A stretch of DNA of 6,950 nt from Ruminococcus flavefaciens (GTDB lineage Bacteria > Bacillota > Clostridia > Oscillospirales > Ruminococcaceae): NCBI GenBank assembly GCA_002348905.1, contig DEBW01000086.1, forward strand, positions 1 through 6,950. Reading direction: 5' to 3'. The notes under the pieces were generated by a model that saw nothing but the letters and a program-made list of their open reading frames with translations, searched no databases and was not told the origin of the DNA. A program made the position numbers and the translations under genes. This document shows, piece after piece, positions 1-4,546 of this stretch (its first letter is position 1; each line of letters begins with the position of its first letter).

Positions 1-1013
1 ATTCTGTTTACCTTGTCATCAGGAGTATCAACATTGAGGATAGAGAGGAGGCTGTTCCATGTGTTGCGGAGCTCCTCAAGACCTGCTGCTACCTTCTCAG
101 GAGTGTTGTACTTCTCGATCATAGCATAAGCCTTTTCCTTGTTGAGTACCCAAGCCTCTCTTGTGAGGAGGTTAGCTGGCTTTTCAGCAGCGAACTTCTT
201 ATCCTGATCGTTCTCAGCGTAGCCGAGAATATAGATAAGAGTCTTGGACTCGCCAGGAGCGAGAGTTATCTTCTTATAGTGAGAAGCGATAGGTGACCAG
301 CCGTCAGCGAAAGAGTTTGAAGGCTTGTCGTTCTTTACTGTCTCAGGATCAGACCAGCCGTTGTAGATGCTTCCGAAGAATGCGTCACGGTCTGTATCGT
401 AACCGTCGATAGTGTCATTAACTGTATAGAAAGCGTAGTGATTACGTCTGTCTCTGTATTCAGTTACGTGGTAGATAGTAGAATCCTCGATCTCAACACG
501 GCCTGTAGAGAAGTTTCTCTGGAAGTTAGTGCAGTCGTCCTGAGCATCCCAGAGGCACCATTCAGCCATAGAGAAGATAGAGAAGTTCTTAGTCTCGTTG
601 CTCTCGTTTGTGAGAACTACCTGCTGAACTTCGCCGTCGTAGTTCTGAGGAACGAAGAAAGTAACCTCAGCCTTGAGCTCGTTCTTCTTACCAGTGATGA
701 TAGTATAACCCATACCGTGACGGCACTCGTAAGAATCGAGTTCAGTCTTTACAGGTGACCAGCCTGGGTTCCAGATAGTGCCGTTATCGTTGATGTAGAA
801 GTAACGTCCGCCCATATCTATCGGAACGTTGTTATAACGGTAACGAGTGATTCTGCGGAGTCTTGCGTCCTTGTAGAAGCAGTAGCCGCCTGCTGTGTTT
901 GAGATGAGTGAGAAGAAGCCCTGATTGCCGAGGTAGTTTATCCACGGATAGGGAGTCTTTGGGGAATTGATGACATATTCCTTATTTGCGTCGTCAAAAA
1001 ATCCGAACTTCAT
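1..1013 (-). CDS. cbp: Cellobiose phosphorylase, GH94 family (3' part off window)
   Basis: Cytoplasmic GH94 enzymes of this type split cellobiose with phosphate into glucose 1-phosphate and glucose, saving ATP in cellulose users. The frame is open from ATG at 1013 to the window edge: 337 codons of a family usually near 800. The start is set by AAAGGAG 7-8 nt upstream. N-terminal family signatures are visible: PWINYLG (residues 23-29), the stretch around SNTAGGY (38-44), RRITRYRYN (53-61) and GGRYFYI soon after. A later ECRHGMGY and NFQRNFSTG also fit cellobiose phosphorylase better than cellodextrin or chitobiose phosphorylase. Only the N-terminal beta-sandwich domain and the start of the helical linker lie here; the catalytic (alpha/alpha)6 barrel and its acid are off the window. 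It is monocistronic at its 5' side, with its own promoter. The family call is secure; exact substrate preference is inferred. Confidence 0.92.
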   Translation of the reverse strand, partial: MKFGFFDDANKEYVINSPKTPYPWINYLGNQGFFSLISNTAGGYCFYKDARLRRITRYRYNNVPIDMGGRYFYINDNGTIWNPGWSPVKTELDSYECRHGMGYTIITGKKNELKAEVTFFVPQNYDGEVQQVVLTNESNETKNFSIFSMAEWCLWDAQDDCTNFQRNFSTGRVEIEDSTIYHVTEYRDRRNHYAFYTVNDTIDGYDTDRDAFFGSIYNGWSDPETVKNDKPSNSFADGWSPIASHYKKITLAPGESKTLIYILGYAENDQDKKFAAEKPANLLTREAWVLNKEKAYAMIEKYNTPEKVAAGLEELRNTWNSLLSILNVDTPDDKVNR

Positions 1014-1049
1014 AATTTTTCTCCTTTAATTTTCATTGCCAAAATGTTC

Positions 1050-1077
1050 TGTCCGGTAACAGGGTAAAAGCCGGACA
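1050..1077 (-). promoter_or_regulatory. Inverted repeat in the cellobiose phosphorylase leader
   Basis: Perfect 7-nt arms TGTCCGG (1050-1056) and CCGGACA (1071-1077) are separated by 14 nt and lie about 10-37 nt after the predicted transcription start. In RNA they form a GC-rich hairpin with a 14-nt loop; in DNA they are a plausible operator for a sugar-responsive repressor. No run of T follows on the coding strand, so it is not a classical intrinsic terminator. Which of these roles applies cannot be told from sequence. Confidence 0.5.
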
Positions 1078-1093
1078 TATCGCATTTGCTAAC

Positions 1094-1122
1094 ATTATAA
1101 CATATTTTTCAGCCTTTTACAA
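1094..1122 (-). promoter_or_regulatory. Sigma-A-type promoter of the cellobiose phosphorylase gene
   Basis: On the minus strand a -35 TTGTAA (1117-1122) is followed after exactly 17 nt by a perfect -10 TATAAT (1094-1099), with an extended -10 TG one base upstream of it. Transcription would begin near 1087, giving a leader of about 74 nt before the ATG at 1013. It is the only strong promoter-like match I found upstream of the gene. Confidence 0.8.
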
Positions 1123-1130
1123 TAGGAAAG

Positions 1131-1327
1131 TGAAAATTATTCCTGTAATTTTTTTATAACCTAATTTGTGCATATTGCCGGAATGAAAATTGCATATTTC
1201 AGGGGCGTATGATATTCATAGGTATGATTATTTATAAAGCGGTGAGCGACCGCAACGCAATACGCATACCGAATATTTATATTAACGTTACAAACGGCTT
1301 GCGACCAAAATTATCGCAAAACCAATC
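1131..1327. other. Non-coding spacer with small inverted repeats
   Basis: I see no gene here. TGCATATT occurs twice (1169-1176 and 1191-1198), 22 nt apart, upstream of the cellobiose phosphorylase promoter. Further right are nested inverted repeats: GGTATG (1221-1226) with CATACC (1265-1270), enclosing GCGGT (1239-1243) with ACCGC (1249-1253). TATGA/TCATA (1208-1220) lies just left of them. This relatively GC-rich island in AT-rich DNA resembles a degraded repeat element rather than a gene. Confidence 0.4.
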
Positions 1328-1351
1328 GTAGGGACGACCATTGGTCGTCCG
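1328..1351 (+). repeat. REP-like palindromic repeat, copy A
   Basis: A 24-nt unit starting GTAGGGACGACC, containing a perfect palindrome: GGACGACCA (1332-1340), one central base, then TGGTCGTCC (1342-1350). An exact reverse-complement copy is at 1483-1506. Palindromes of this general look (GTAGGG, then complementary arms around CATTGG) are, from memory, dispersed in many copies in clostridial genomes; the copy number in this genome is unknown to me. Confidence 0.7.
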
Positions 1352-1416
1352 CAAATAACCCGATAACGTCTGGAAACGTAATTGTAGGTAATTATTGGAT
1401 AAGGGTAAAGTGTTAC

Positions 1417-1453
1417 AAGCAAAAACCGTACTCAAAGCGAGTACGGTTTAATT
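1417..1453 (-). terminator. Intrinsic terminator, left copy of a 37-nt duplicate
   Basis: Perfect 11-bp stem (1423-1433 with 1439-1449) around a 5-nt loop. On the minus strand it is followed by TTTTT (1425-1421), so it acts on leftward transcription. All 37 nt are identical to 2202-2238, which ends the recA operon. No protein gene ends directly in front of this copy. The nearest leftward transcript is that of the small peptide gene (stop at 1694), for which it could be a backup terminator protecting the cellobiose phosphorylase region. Confidence 0.8.
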
Positions 1454-1482
1454 AGAAAAAAATCATTTTATTATTAAAGATA

Positions 1483-1506
1483 CGGACGACCAATGGTCGT
1501 CCCTAC
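1483..1506 (-). repeat. REP-like palindromic repeat, copy B (inverted)
   Basis: Exact 24-nt reverse complement of the unit at 1328-1351, including the outer CTAC that marks the asymmetric end. Together the two form an inverted pair spanning 179 bp, and the hairpin terminator at 1417-1453 lies between them. The flanking bases of the pair show no obvious target-site duplication. Confidence 0.7.
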
Positions 1507-1566
1507 AAATAATTAGGGTGTGTTGCTTTTGAAGCAAAGCTAAAAAAGTATGCCGCTTGACATCTG

Positions 1567-1585
1567 TACACATCTATATTGTGTA
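1567..1585. promoter_or_regulatory. Small inverted repeat upstream of the rightward promoter
   Basis: TACACA (1567-1572) and TGTGTA (1580-1585) form a 6-bp inverted repeat with a 7-nt spacer, roughly 52-70 nt upstream of the predicted start of the short RNA. It could be an operator half-site pair, but 6-bp arms in AT-rich DNA may be chance. Confidence 0.2.
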
Positions 1586-1601
1586 TCATATAAATATATA
1601 T

Positions 1602-1630
1602 TTGACATTATAAAAAATATATGCTATAAT
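1602..1630 (+). promoter_or_regulatory. Perfect consensus promoter of the putative antitoxin RNA
   Basis: TTGACA (1602-1607), a 17-nt spacer and TATAAT (1625-1630), with an extended -10 TG at 1622-1623. All twelve consensus bases are present. Transcription should start about 1637. Such a strong promoter with no protein gene behind it points to an abundant small RNA. Confidence 0.9.
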
Positions 1631-1640
1631 ACAAATAGGG

Positions 1641-1659
1641 TACAGTGATAAGCAGGTTA
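1641..1659 (+). repeat. Shared 19-nt leader motif, antitoxin RNA copy
   Basis: TACAGTGATAAGCAGGTTA lies near the predicted 5' end of the rightward RNA. The same 19 nt with one change (T in place of C at position 13) occurs on the other strand at 1816-1834, at the 5' end of the peptide mRNA. The two copies are inverted in DNA, so both RNAs start with the same sequence rather than complementary ones. CCCTCA follows in both. Confidence 0.85.
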
Positions 1660-1682
1660 CCCTCATAACGTAACATTTTTAT

Positions 1683-1723
1683 AAATAATCGCCTTATGTG
1701 GAAGTTAGGCGATTATTTTTTTT
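1683..1723 (+). terminator. Intrinsic terminator of the short RNA, shared with toxin 3' end
   Basis: A 12-bp stem (1683-1694 with 1707-1718, core AATAATCGCCT/AGGCGATTATT) encloses a 12-nt loop and runs into eight T (1716-1723) on the plus strand. Read leftward, the same hairpin follows or overlaps the last codons and stop of the 29-residue ORF, but the bases after it (TATAAAAATG) are a poor U-tract. Leftward termination should therefore be weaker. A shared hairpin of this kind is the hallmark of convergent Fst/par-type modules. Confidence 0.85.
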
Positions 1724-1783
1724 ACTCAGTTCTACGATAGCTATTATAACTAATATAAATGTTAATAACTCCATTGTGTCCAT
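1694..1783 (-). CDS. Putative type I toxin, 29-residue hydrophobic peptide
   Basis: The peptide is M-D-T-M-E, then a hydrophobic stretch LLTFILVIIAIV (residues 6-17), then E-L-S-K-K-N-N-R and a polar tail LTST. That is one short membrane helix with acidic residues at the start and a lysine/arginine-rich C-terminal side, as in Fst, TxpA/BsrG and the small 'holin-like toxin' peptides of Firmicutes. If real, it would insert in the cytoplasmic membrane. The ATG at 1783 has GAGGTG (1791-1796) at 7-nt spacing; a second in-frame ATG at codon 4 has none. A perfect promoter lies about 50 nt upstream, and a convergent small RNA overlaps its 3' end. Its last seven codons and stop form part of the shared terminator hairpin. 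No homology search was done, so family membership is inferred; coding status is well supported and toxicity is not shown. Confidence 0.75.
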   Translation of the reverse strand: MDTMELLTFILVIIAIVELSKKNNRLTST

Positions 1784-1807
1784 GAGACTTCACCTCATTT
1801 TCTGAGG
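1782..1807 (-). promoter_or_regulatory. Alternative hairpins masking the toxin ribosome binding site or start codon
   Basis: In the peptide mRNA, CCTCA (1807-1803) can pair with TGAGG (1797-1793) across a GAAAA loop, hiding the Shine-Dalgarno sequence. ATGAG (1798-1794) can instead pair with CTCAT (1786-1782), which hides the first two bases of the start codon. The two stems use the same ATGAG bases and cannot coexist. Sequestered ribosome binding sites are usual in type I toxin messages. Confidence 0.55.
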
Positions 1808-1815
1808 GAAATACT

Positions 1816-1834
1816 TAACCTACTTATCACTGTA
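1816..1834 (-). repeat. Shared 19-nt leader motif, toxin mRNA copy
   Basis: On the minus strand this reads TACAGTGATAAGTAGGTTA, matching the short RNA leader (1641-1659) at 18 of 19 positions. It begins at or next to the predicted transcription start (about 1833), so it forms the extreme 5' end of the peptide mRNA. Neither the promoter spacer nor the DNA upstream of the two promoters is similarly matched. Confidence 0.85.
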
Positions 1835-1839
1835 ATTTA

Positions 1840-1868
1840 ATTATAACAATTTAAGAGACGTATGTCAA
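1840..1868 (-). promoter_or_regulatory. Perfect consensus promoter of the putative toxin gene
   Basis: On the minus strand: TTGACA (1868-1863), 17 nt, TATAAT (1845-1840), with an extended -10 TG. The predicted start is about 1833, which leaves a leader of about 50 nt before the ATG at 1783. Its match to consensus equals that of the opposing promoter, so the balance between the two RNAs must come from stability and processing as well as promoter strength. Confidence 0.9.
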
Positions 1869-2201
1869 TTGTGCATTTTGCCAACTCATACTGTAATGTT
1901 TAAACGAATTATTGTGCAGATATTACAATTAACAAATTAAATTAATGGTGCGAAAGAGAAAAATGCGTTAAATAGCCAAAAAGCCGATGTTAATTATTTA
2001 AAATATCATTGAGTTTAAAATAATAACTATTAAATATTATTGTAGCATTAAATATTAATATATAGTCGATGCTATATATCTGCTTGAAGATATGATAATA
2101 TTCAGTATATTGAATCTAAAAACTCATTTTAATATAAATTTTTAGACGACAAAATGTAGCTCTTACAGATAATAGCTGACAGATTAATTAAAGCATTTAT
2201 A
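1869..2201. other. AT-rich spacer without a recognisable gene
   Basis: About 330 nt of strongly AT-rich DNA. Short ATG-initiated frames on both strands stop within a few codons and lack ribosome binding sites. The only clear structure is an 8-bp A/T hairpin (2058-2065 with 2072-2079, ATATATAG/CTATATAT). I see no promoter of quality comparable to the two facing each other at 1602-1868. Confidence 0.6.
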
Positions 2202-2238
2202 AAGCAAAAACCGTACTCAAAGCGAGTACGGTTTAATT
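2202..2238 (-). terminator. Intrinsic terminator of the prmC-recA operon, right copy of the 37-nt duplicate
   Basis: The hairpin (2208-2218 with 2224-2234, loop of 5) lies immediately after the stop of the last operon gene (2239-2241). On the minus strand it is followed by TTTTT (2210-2206), then GCTT. The whole 37 nt are identical and in the same orientation at 1417-1453. Position, stem and T-run make this the terminator of the leftward transcription unit. Confidence 0.92.
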
Positions 2239-2619
2239 TTAGCTATTTTTCTTTTTGATATTGTGTTTAACGATGTGTTTGAGGCGGTCGCAGGTCTCCT
2301 GTGGGAAGTCGGTAATGAAGAGGAGAGCCTGTTCATGAGCCTTTTCCTTCGGGAGTTTAAGAAACCTGTGAAAGAAGGTATAGACCTCGCTGAAGCTGGA
2401 GAATATCTCGTTAACGATGCTTTCGCCCTCAGGAGTGAGCACAACGCTGTTGCAGAAGTCCTCATAGACATATCCTGAATTGGCGAGACAACGAAGCATC
2501 TTGCTCACGCTTGGACGGGATACTCCGAGATGATTGGCGATATTAACGCATTTAACGTATTCGTCAATATCTGTAAGCTCTTTGATAGCAACAAGGTATT
2601 TTATTTGTCCGGGACACAT
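2239..2619 (-). CDS. Small winged-helix regulator, DtxR/MntR-like, apparently without metal ligands
   Basis: The protein has 126 residues. A helix-turn-helix spans about residues 23-46 (IANHLGVSRPSVSKML, 27-42), closely resembling the MntR pattern IAEALAVHPSSVTKMV. A wing follows (about 50-63, ending VVLTPEG), then a helical part (about 67-119) and a basic tail KHNIKKKNS. In a gapless comparison with B. subtilis MntR, recalled from memory, none of its six manganese ligands (D8, E11, H77, E99, E102, H103) is kept. Histidine or cysteine residues at H84, H95, C110, H115 and H119 might serve otherwise. There is no SH3-like C-terminal domain. The start is set by AAAGGAG 6-7 nt upstream, which overlaps the pgsA stop; the gap to pgsA is 11 nt. 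It is last in the operon, directly before the terminator. A MarR-like annotation is the main alternative; its targets are unknown. Confidence 0.7.
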   Translation of the reverse strand: MCPGQIKYLVAIKELTDIDEYVKCVNIANHLGVSRPSVSKMLRCLANSGYVYEDFCNSVVLTPEGESIVNEIFSSFSEVYTFFHRFLKLPKEKAHEQALLFITDFPQETCDRLKHIVKHNIKKKNS

Positions 2620-2630
2620 AGTATACTCCT

Positions 2631-3215
2631 TTATTTATCTGTATCAATAAGATTCCAGTAGCCTTTGAGGTAGATAGCGCCGGATATTATAGTGAGGACA
2701 GTAGATATCCATATCAGTAAAGGTATAACCCAGTTGTCAACAGCGGATATCATAGCAGAAGGGAAGTTTATACTAAGGTCTTTGCAGGCGCTGAGCCATA
2801 CAAGAGCGGTGATTATAGCCACCATAGTGAAAGCGGTCTTCAGCTTTCCCCACATACCGGCTGCAACTACGATACCGCTGTTTGCGGCGAGAAGTCTCAG
2901 ACCGGACACCATAAATTCTCTTGCACTTATTATAATAAGCGGCACAGCACCGACACGTATATCCGGTATCTCCACGAATACAGCCAGTGCAGCGAGTACG
3001 AGCACCTTATCAGCGAGCGGATCGAGGAATTTACCGAAGTTTGTTACGAGGTTGCGACTTCTTGCTATTTTACCGTCGAGAGCGTCTGTTATGGAGGCTG
3101 CGCTGAATATCACCAGTGCAGCAGCGTAGTGGAAGGGGAACTTCCAGTACATACACAGCAGAAAGAAAGGGATAAGAAAAACTCTCATAAGCGTGAGTTT
3201 ATTTGGCAAATTCAT
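2631..3215 (-). CDS. pgsA: CDP-diacylglycerol-glycerol-3-phosphate 3-phosphatidyltransferase
   Basis: This membrane enzyme makes phosphatidylglycerol phosphate from CDP-diacylglycerol and glycerol 3-phosphate, the committed step to phosphatidylglycerol and cardiolipin. The CDP-alcohol phosphotransferase motif is complete: D44-x2-D47-G48-x2-A51-R52-x8-G61-x3-D65-x3-D69, whose aspartates bind metal and act in catalysis. The N-terminal NLPNKLTLMRVFLIP (2-16) is typical of PgsA, and several hydrophobic segments run to the C-terminus. The length of 194 residues is normal. Its ATG overlaps the rimO stop by 4 nt, and its ribosome binding site (GAGGTGATC, near-perfect anti-16S) is formed by the last rimO codons, so translation is likely coupled. 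pgsA beside rimO and recA is a familiar Firmicute neighbourhood. Confidence 0.95.
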   Translation of the reverse strand: MNLPNKLTLMRVFLIPFFLLCMYWKFPFHYAAALVIFSAASITDALDGKIARSRNLVTNFGKFLDPLADKVLVLAALAVFVEIPDIRVGAVPLIIISAREFMVSGLRLLAANSGIVVAAGMWGKLKTAFTMVAIITALVWLSACKDLSINFPSAMISAVDNWVIPLLIWISTVLTIISGAIYLKGYWNLIDTDK

Positions 3216-4543
3216 TCTGCGATCACCTCTCCTATAAGATCGTAATCGAGCGTATCGGTAATGCGGATGTTAACAAATTCGCCTACAGCAAGCGGTCTTT
3301 CTGAGGTGAAGAATACTTTTCCGTCGATATCCGGTGCGTCGTTGGCAGTTCTGCCGAACCAGCATTCGCCGAAGCGGTCGAATCCCTCAACAACGGCAGT
3401 AAATGTCTTGTCCAGTTGTTTTTCGTTATTTTCGCAGCTTATGAGCATCTGCTGCTCCATGATTATCTCAGCACGGTGAGCTGCGACCTCAGGCTCTATC
3501 TGGTCAGGAAAGTCGTAGGACTTTGTGCCGTCCTCACGGGAATAAGCGAAGCAGCCGAGTCTGTCGAAGCGTATACGCTGTATGAACTCAGCAAGCTCGT
3601 TGAACTGTTCCTCAGTCTCGCCGGGGAAGCCTGTGATAAGGGTAGTACGGAGGATAACTCCCGGTATCTTTTCACGGATATGGCTGAACAGAGCTTCAAG
3701 TTCCTCGGTATTGCCCCAGCGGTTCATACGGCTGAGGATATCGCCGTTACAGTGCTGGATAGGTATTTCAAGGTACTTCACGAGCTTAGGCTCACTTGCG
3801 ATAGTGTCGAGAAGTTCGTCTGTGATGCGCTCAGGATAGCAGTAGAGAGTGCGTATCCATTTGAGCTTGTCTATCTTACAAAGCTCTCGGAGAAGCTCAG
3901 GAAGCTTGGAAACGCCGTATAAGTCCTCGCCGTAGCGTGAGGTATCCTGAGCAATGACGATAAGCTCGGTAACGCCGTTTTCAGCGAGAGTTTCAGCCTC
4001 TTTGATAACGTCCTCCATAGGTACGCTGCGGAATTTTCCACGTATCTGAGGTATAGCACAGTATGTGCAGCAGTTTGAGCAGCCCTCAGCGACTTTGAGG
4101 TATGAGAAGAACGGGAGAGTTGATATTATCCTGTCTCCGGTAAGCTCAGCGTCGAGCTTGGGGGAGAAGCGGAGTACACGCTCATCCTTCATTACATCGT
4201 TGATAACGTCCACGATATCCTTTGTATCGCCTATGCCTATAACAGCATCAGCTTCAGGGAACTGTTCGCCTATCTCCTCTTTGTATCTTTCGACGAGACA
4301 GCCGGTTATGACGATCTTTTTAAGAGTGCCGTCCTCTTTGAGCTTGGCAAGTTCAAGTATAGTTTCGATAGCTTCTTCCTTTGCGGACTGTATGAATCCG
4401 CAGGTATTAACTACCGCAACATCGGCAAGACCGGGTTCAGTTACCAGTTCATAGCCGTTTTTTCGCAGTTTGTATAACATTCTCTCGGAGTCTACTAAAT
4501 TCTTTGAGCAGCCGAGAGAGACCATTCCTACCTTTATAGGCAT
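3212..4543 (-). CDS. rimO: Ribosomal protein S12 methylthiotransferase
   Basis: RimO is a radical-SAM enzyme that adds a methylthio group to the conserved aspartate of ribosomal protein S12, using two [4Fe-4S] clusters. All three expected parts are visible in 443 residues. The N-terminal UPF0004 domain has cluster cysteines C12 (GCSKN), C48 (NTCGF) and C82 (GCLVERY). The radical-SAM core has C155-x3-C159-x2-C162, followed by PQIRGKFRS. A C-terminal TRAM domain covers about residues 375-440 and binds the substrate. The opening VSLGCSKNLVDSE and the IPIQH motif separate it from the tRNA enzyme MiaB. Start: GGAGGA 7-8 nt before the ATG. recX ends 3 nt upstream and pgsA overlaps by 4 nt. Confidence 0.96.
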   Translation of the reverse strand: MPIKVGMVSLGCSKNLVDSERMLYKLRKNGYELVTEPGLADVAVVNTCGFIQSAKEEAIETILELAKLKEDGTLKKIVITGCLVERYKEEIGEQFPEADAVIGIGDTKDIVDVINDVMKDERVLRFSPKLDAELTGDRIISTLPFFSYLKVAEGCSNCCTYCAIPQIRGKFRSVPMEDVIKEAETLAENGVTELIVIAQDTSRYGEDLYGVSKLPELLRELCKIDKLKWIRTLYCYPERITDELLDTIASEPKLVKYLEIPIQHCNGDILSRMNRWGNTEELEALFSHIREKIPGVILRTTLITGFPGETEEQFNELAEFIQRIRFDRLGCFAYSREDGTKSYDFPDQIEPEVAAHRAEIIMEQQMLISCENNEKQLDKTFTAVVEGFDRFGECWFGRTANDAPDIDGKVFFTSERPLAVGEFVNIRITDTLDYDLIGEVIAE

Positions 4544-4546
4544 CTG

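Larger units (their letters stand above)
1637..1723 (+). ncRNA. Putative type I antitoxin RNA, about 87 nt
   Basis: Its bounds are set by a perfect promoter (start about 1637) and a strong terminator whose T-run ends at 1723. There is no credible ORF: the only ATG (1696) lacks a ribosome binding site and reads past the terminator. The 5' end can fold as AGGGTA (1637-1642) with TACCCT (1658-1663), showing TGATAAGCAGG in the loop. CCTCAT (1661-1666) is exactly complementary to ATGAGG, the Shine-Dalgarno region of the opposing 29-residue peptide mRNA. The 3' part is fully antisense to the end of that mRNA, and its terminator loop (1695-1706) is complementary to the mRNA's own loop. I infer an antisense RNA that blocks translation or triggers decay of the toxin message, as in the Fst/par and BsrG/SR4-type systems. 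Relation to a known RNA family was not tested. Confidence 0.72.

Noticed and set aside
438..758. Open frame of 106 codons on the plus strand
   Set aside because: It lies entirely opposite the cellobiose phosphorylase gene, whose minus-strand protein is clearly conserved; it has no ribosome binding site of note.
1050..1077. Riboswitch or attenuator before the cellobiose phosphorylase gene
   Set aside because: The leader is only about 74 nt, with one simple hairpin, no terminator U-run and no recognisable aptamer core.
1328..1506. CRISPR array or transposon with terminal inverted repeats
   Set aside because: There are only two units, in opposite orientation and each itself palindromic, with no spacers of even length, no transposase and no target-site duplication.
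1554..1590. Second TTGACA near 1554-1559 as another rightward promoter
   Set aside because: No acceptable -10 hexamer lies at 16-18 nt; the true promoter is 48 nt further on.
1696..1740. A 14-codon frame (starting MWKLGD) on the plus strand inside the short RNA
   Set aside because: It has no ribosome binding site, starts within the terminator hairpin and continues past the T-run.
1869..2201. A second small toxin gene or regulatory RNA in the AT-rich spacer
   Set aside because: ATG frames are a few codons long without ribosome binding sites, and there is no promoter and terminator pair defining a transcript.
2692..3922. Plus-strand frames of 145 and 168 codons opposite pgsA and rimO
   Set aside because: They are antisense to genes with intact catalytic motifs; their composition is the shadow of the real codons.
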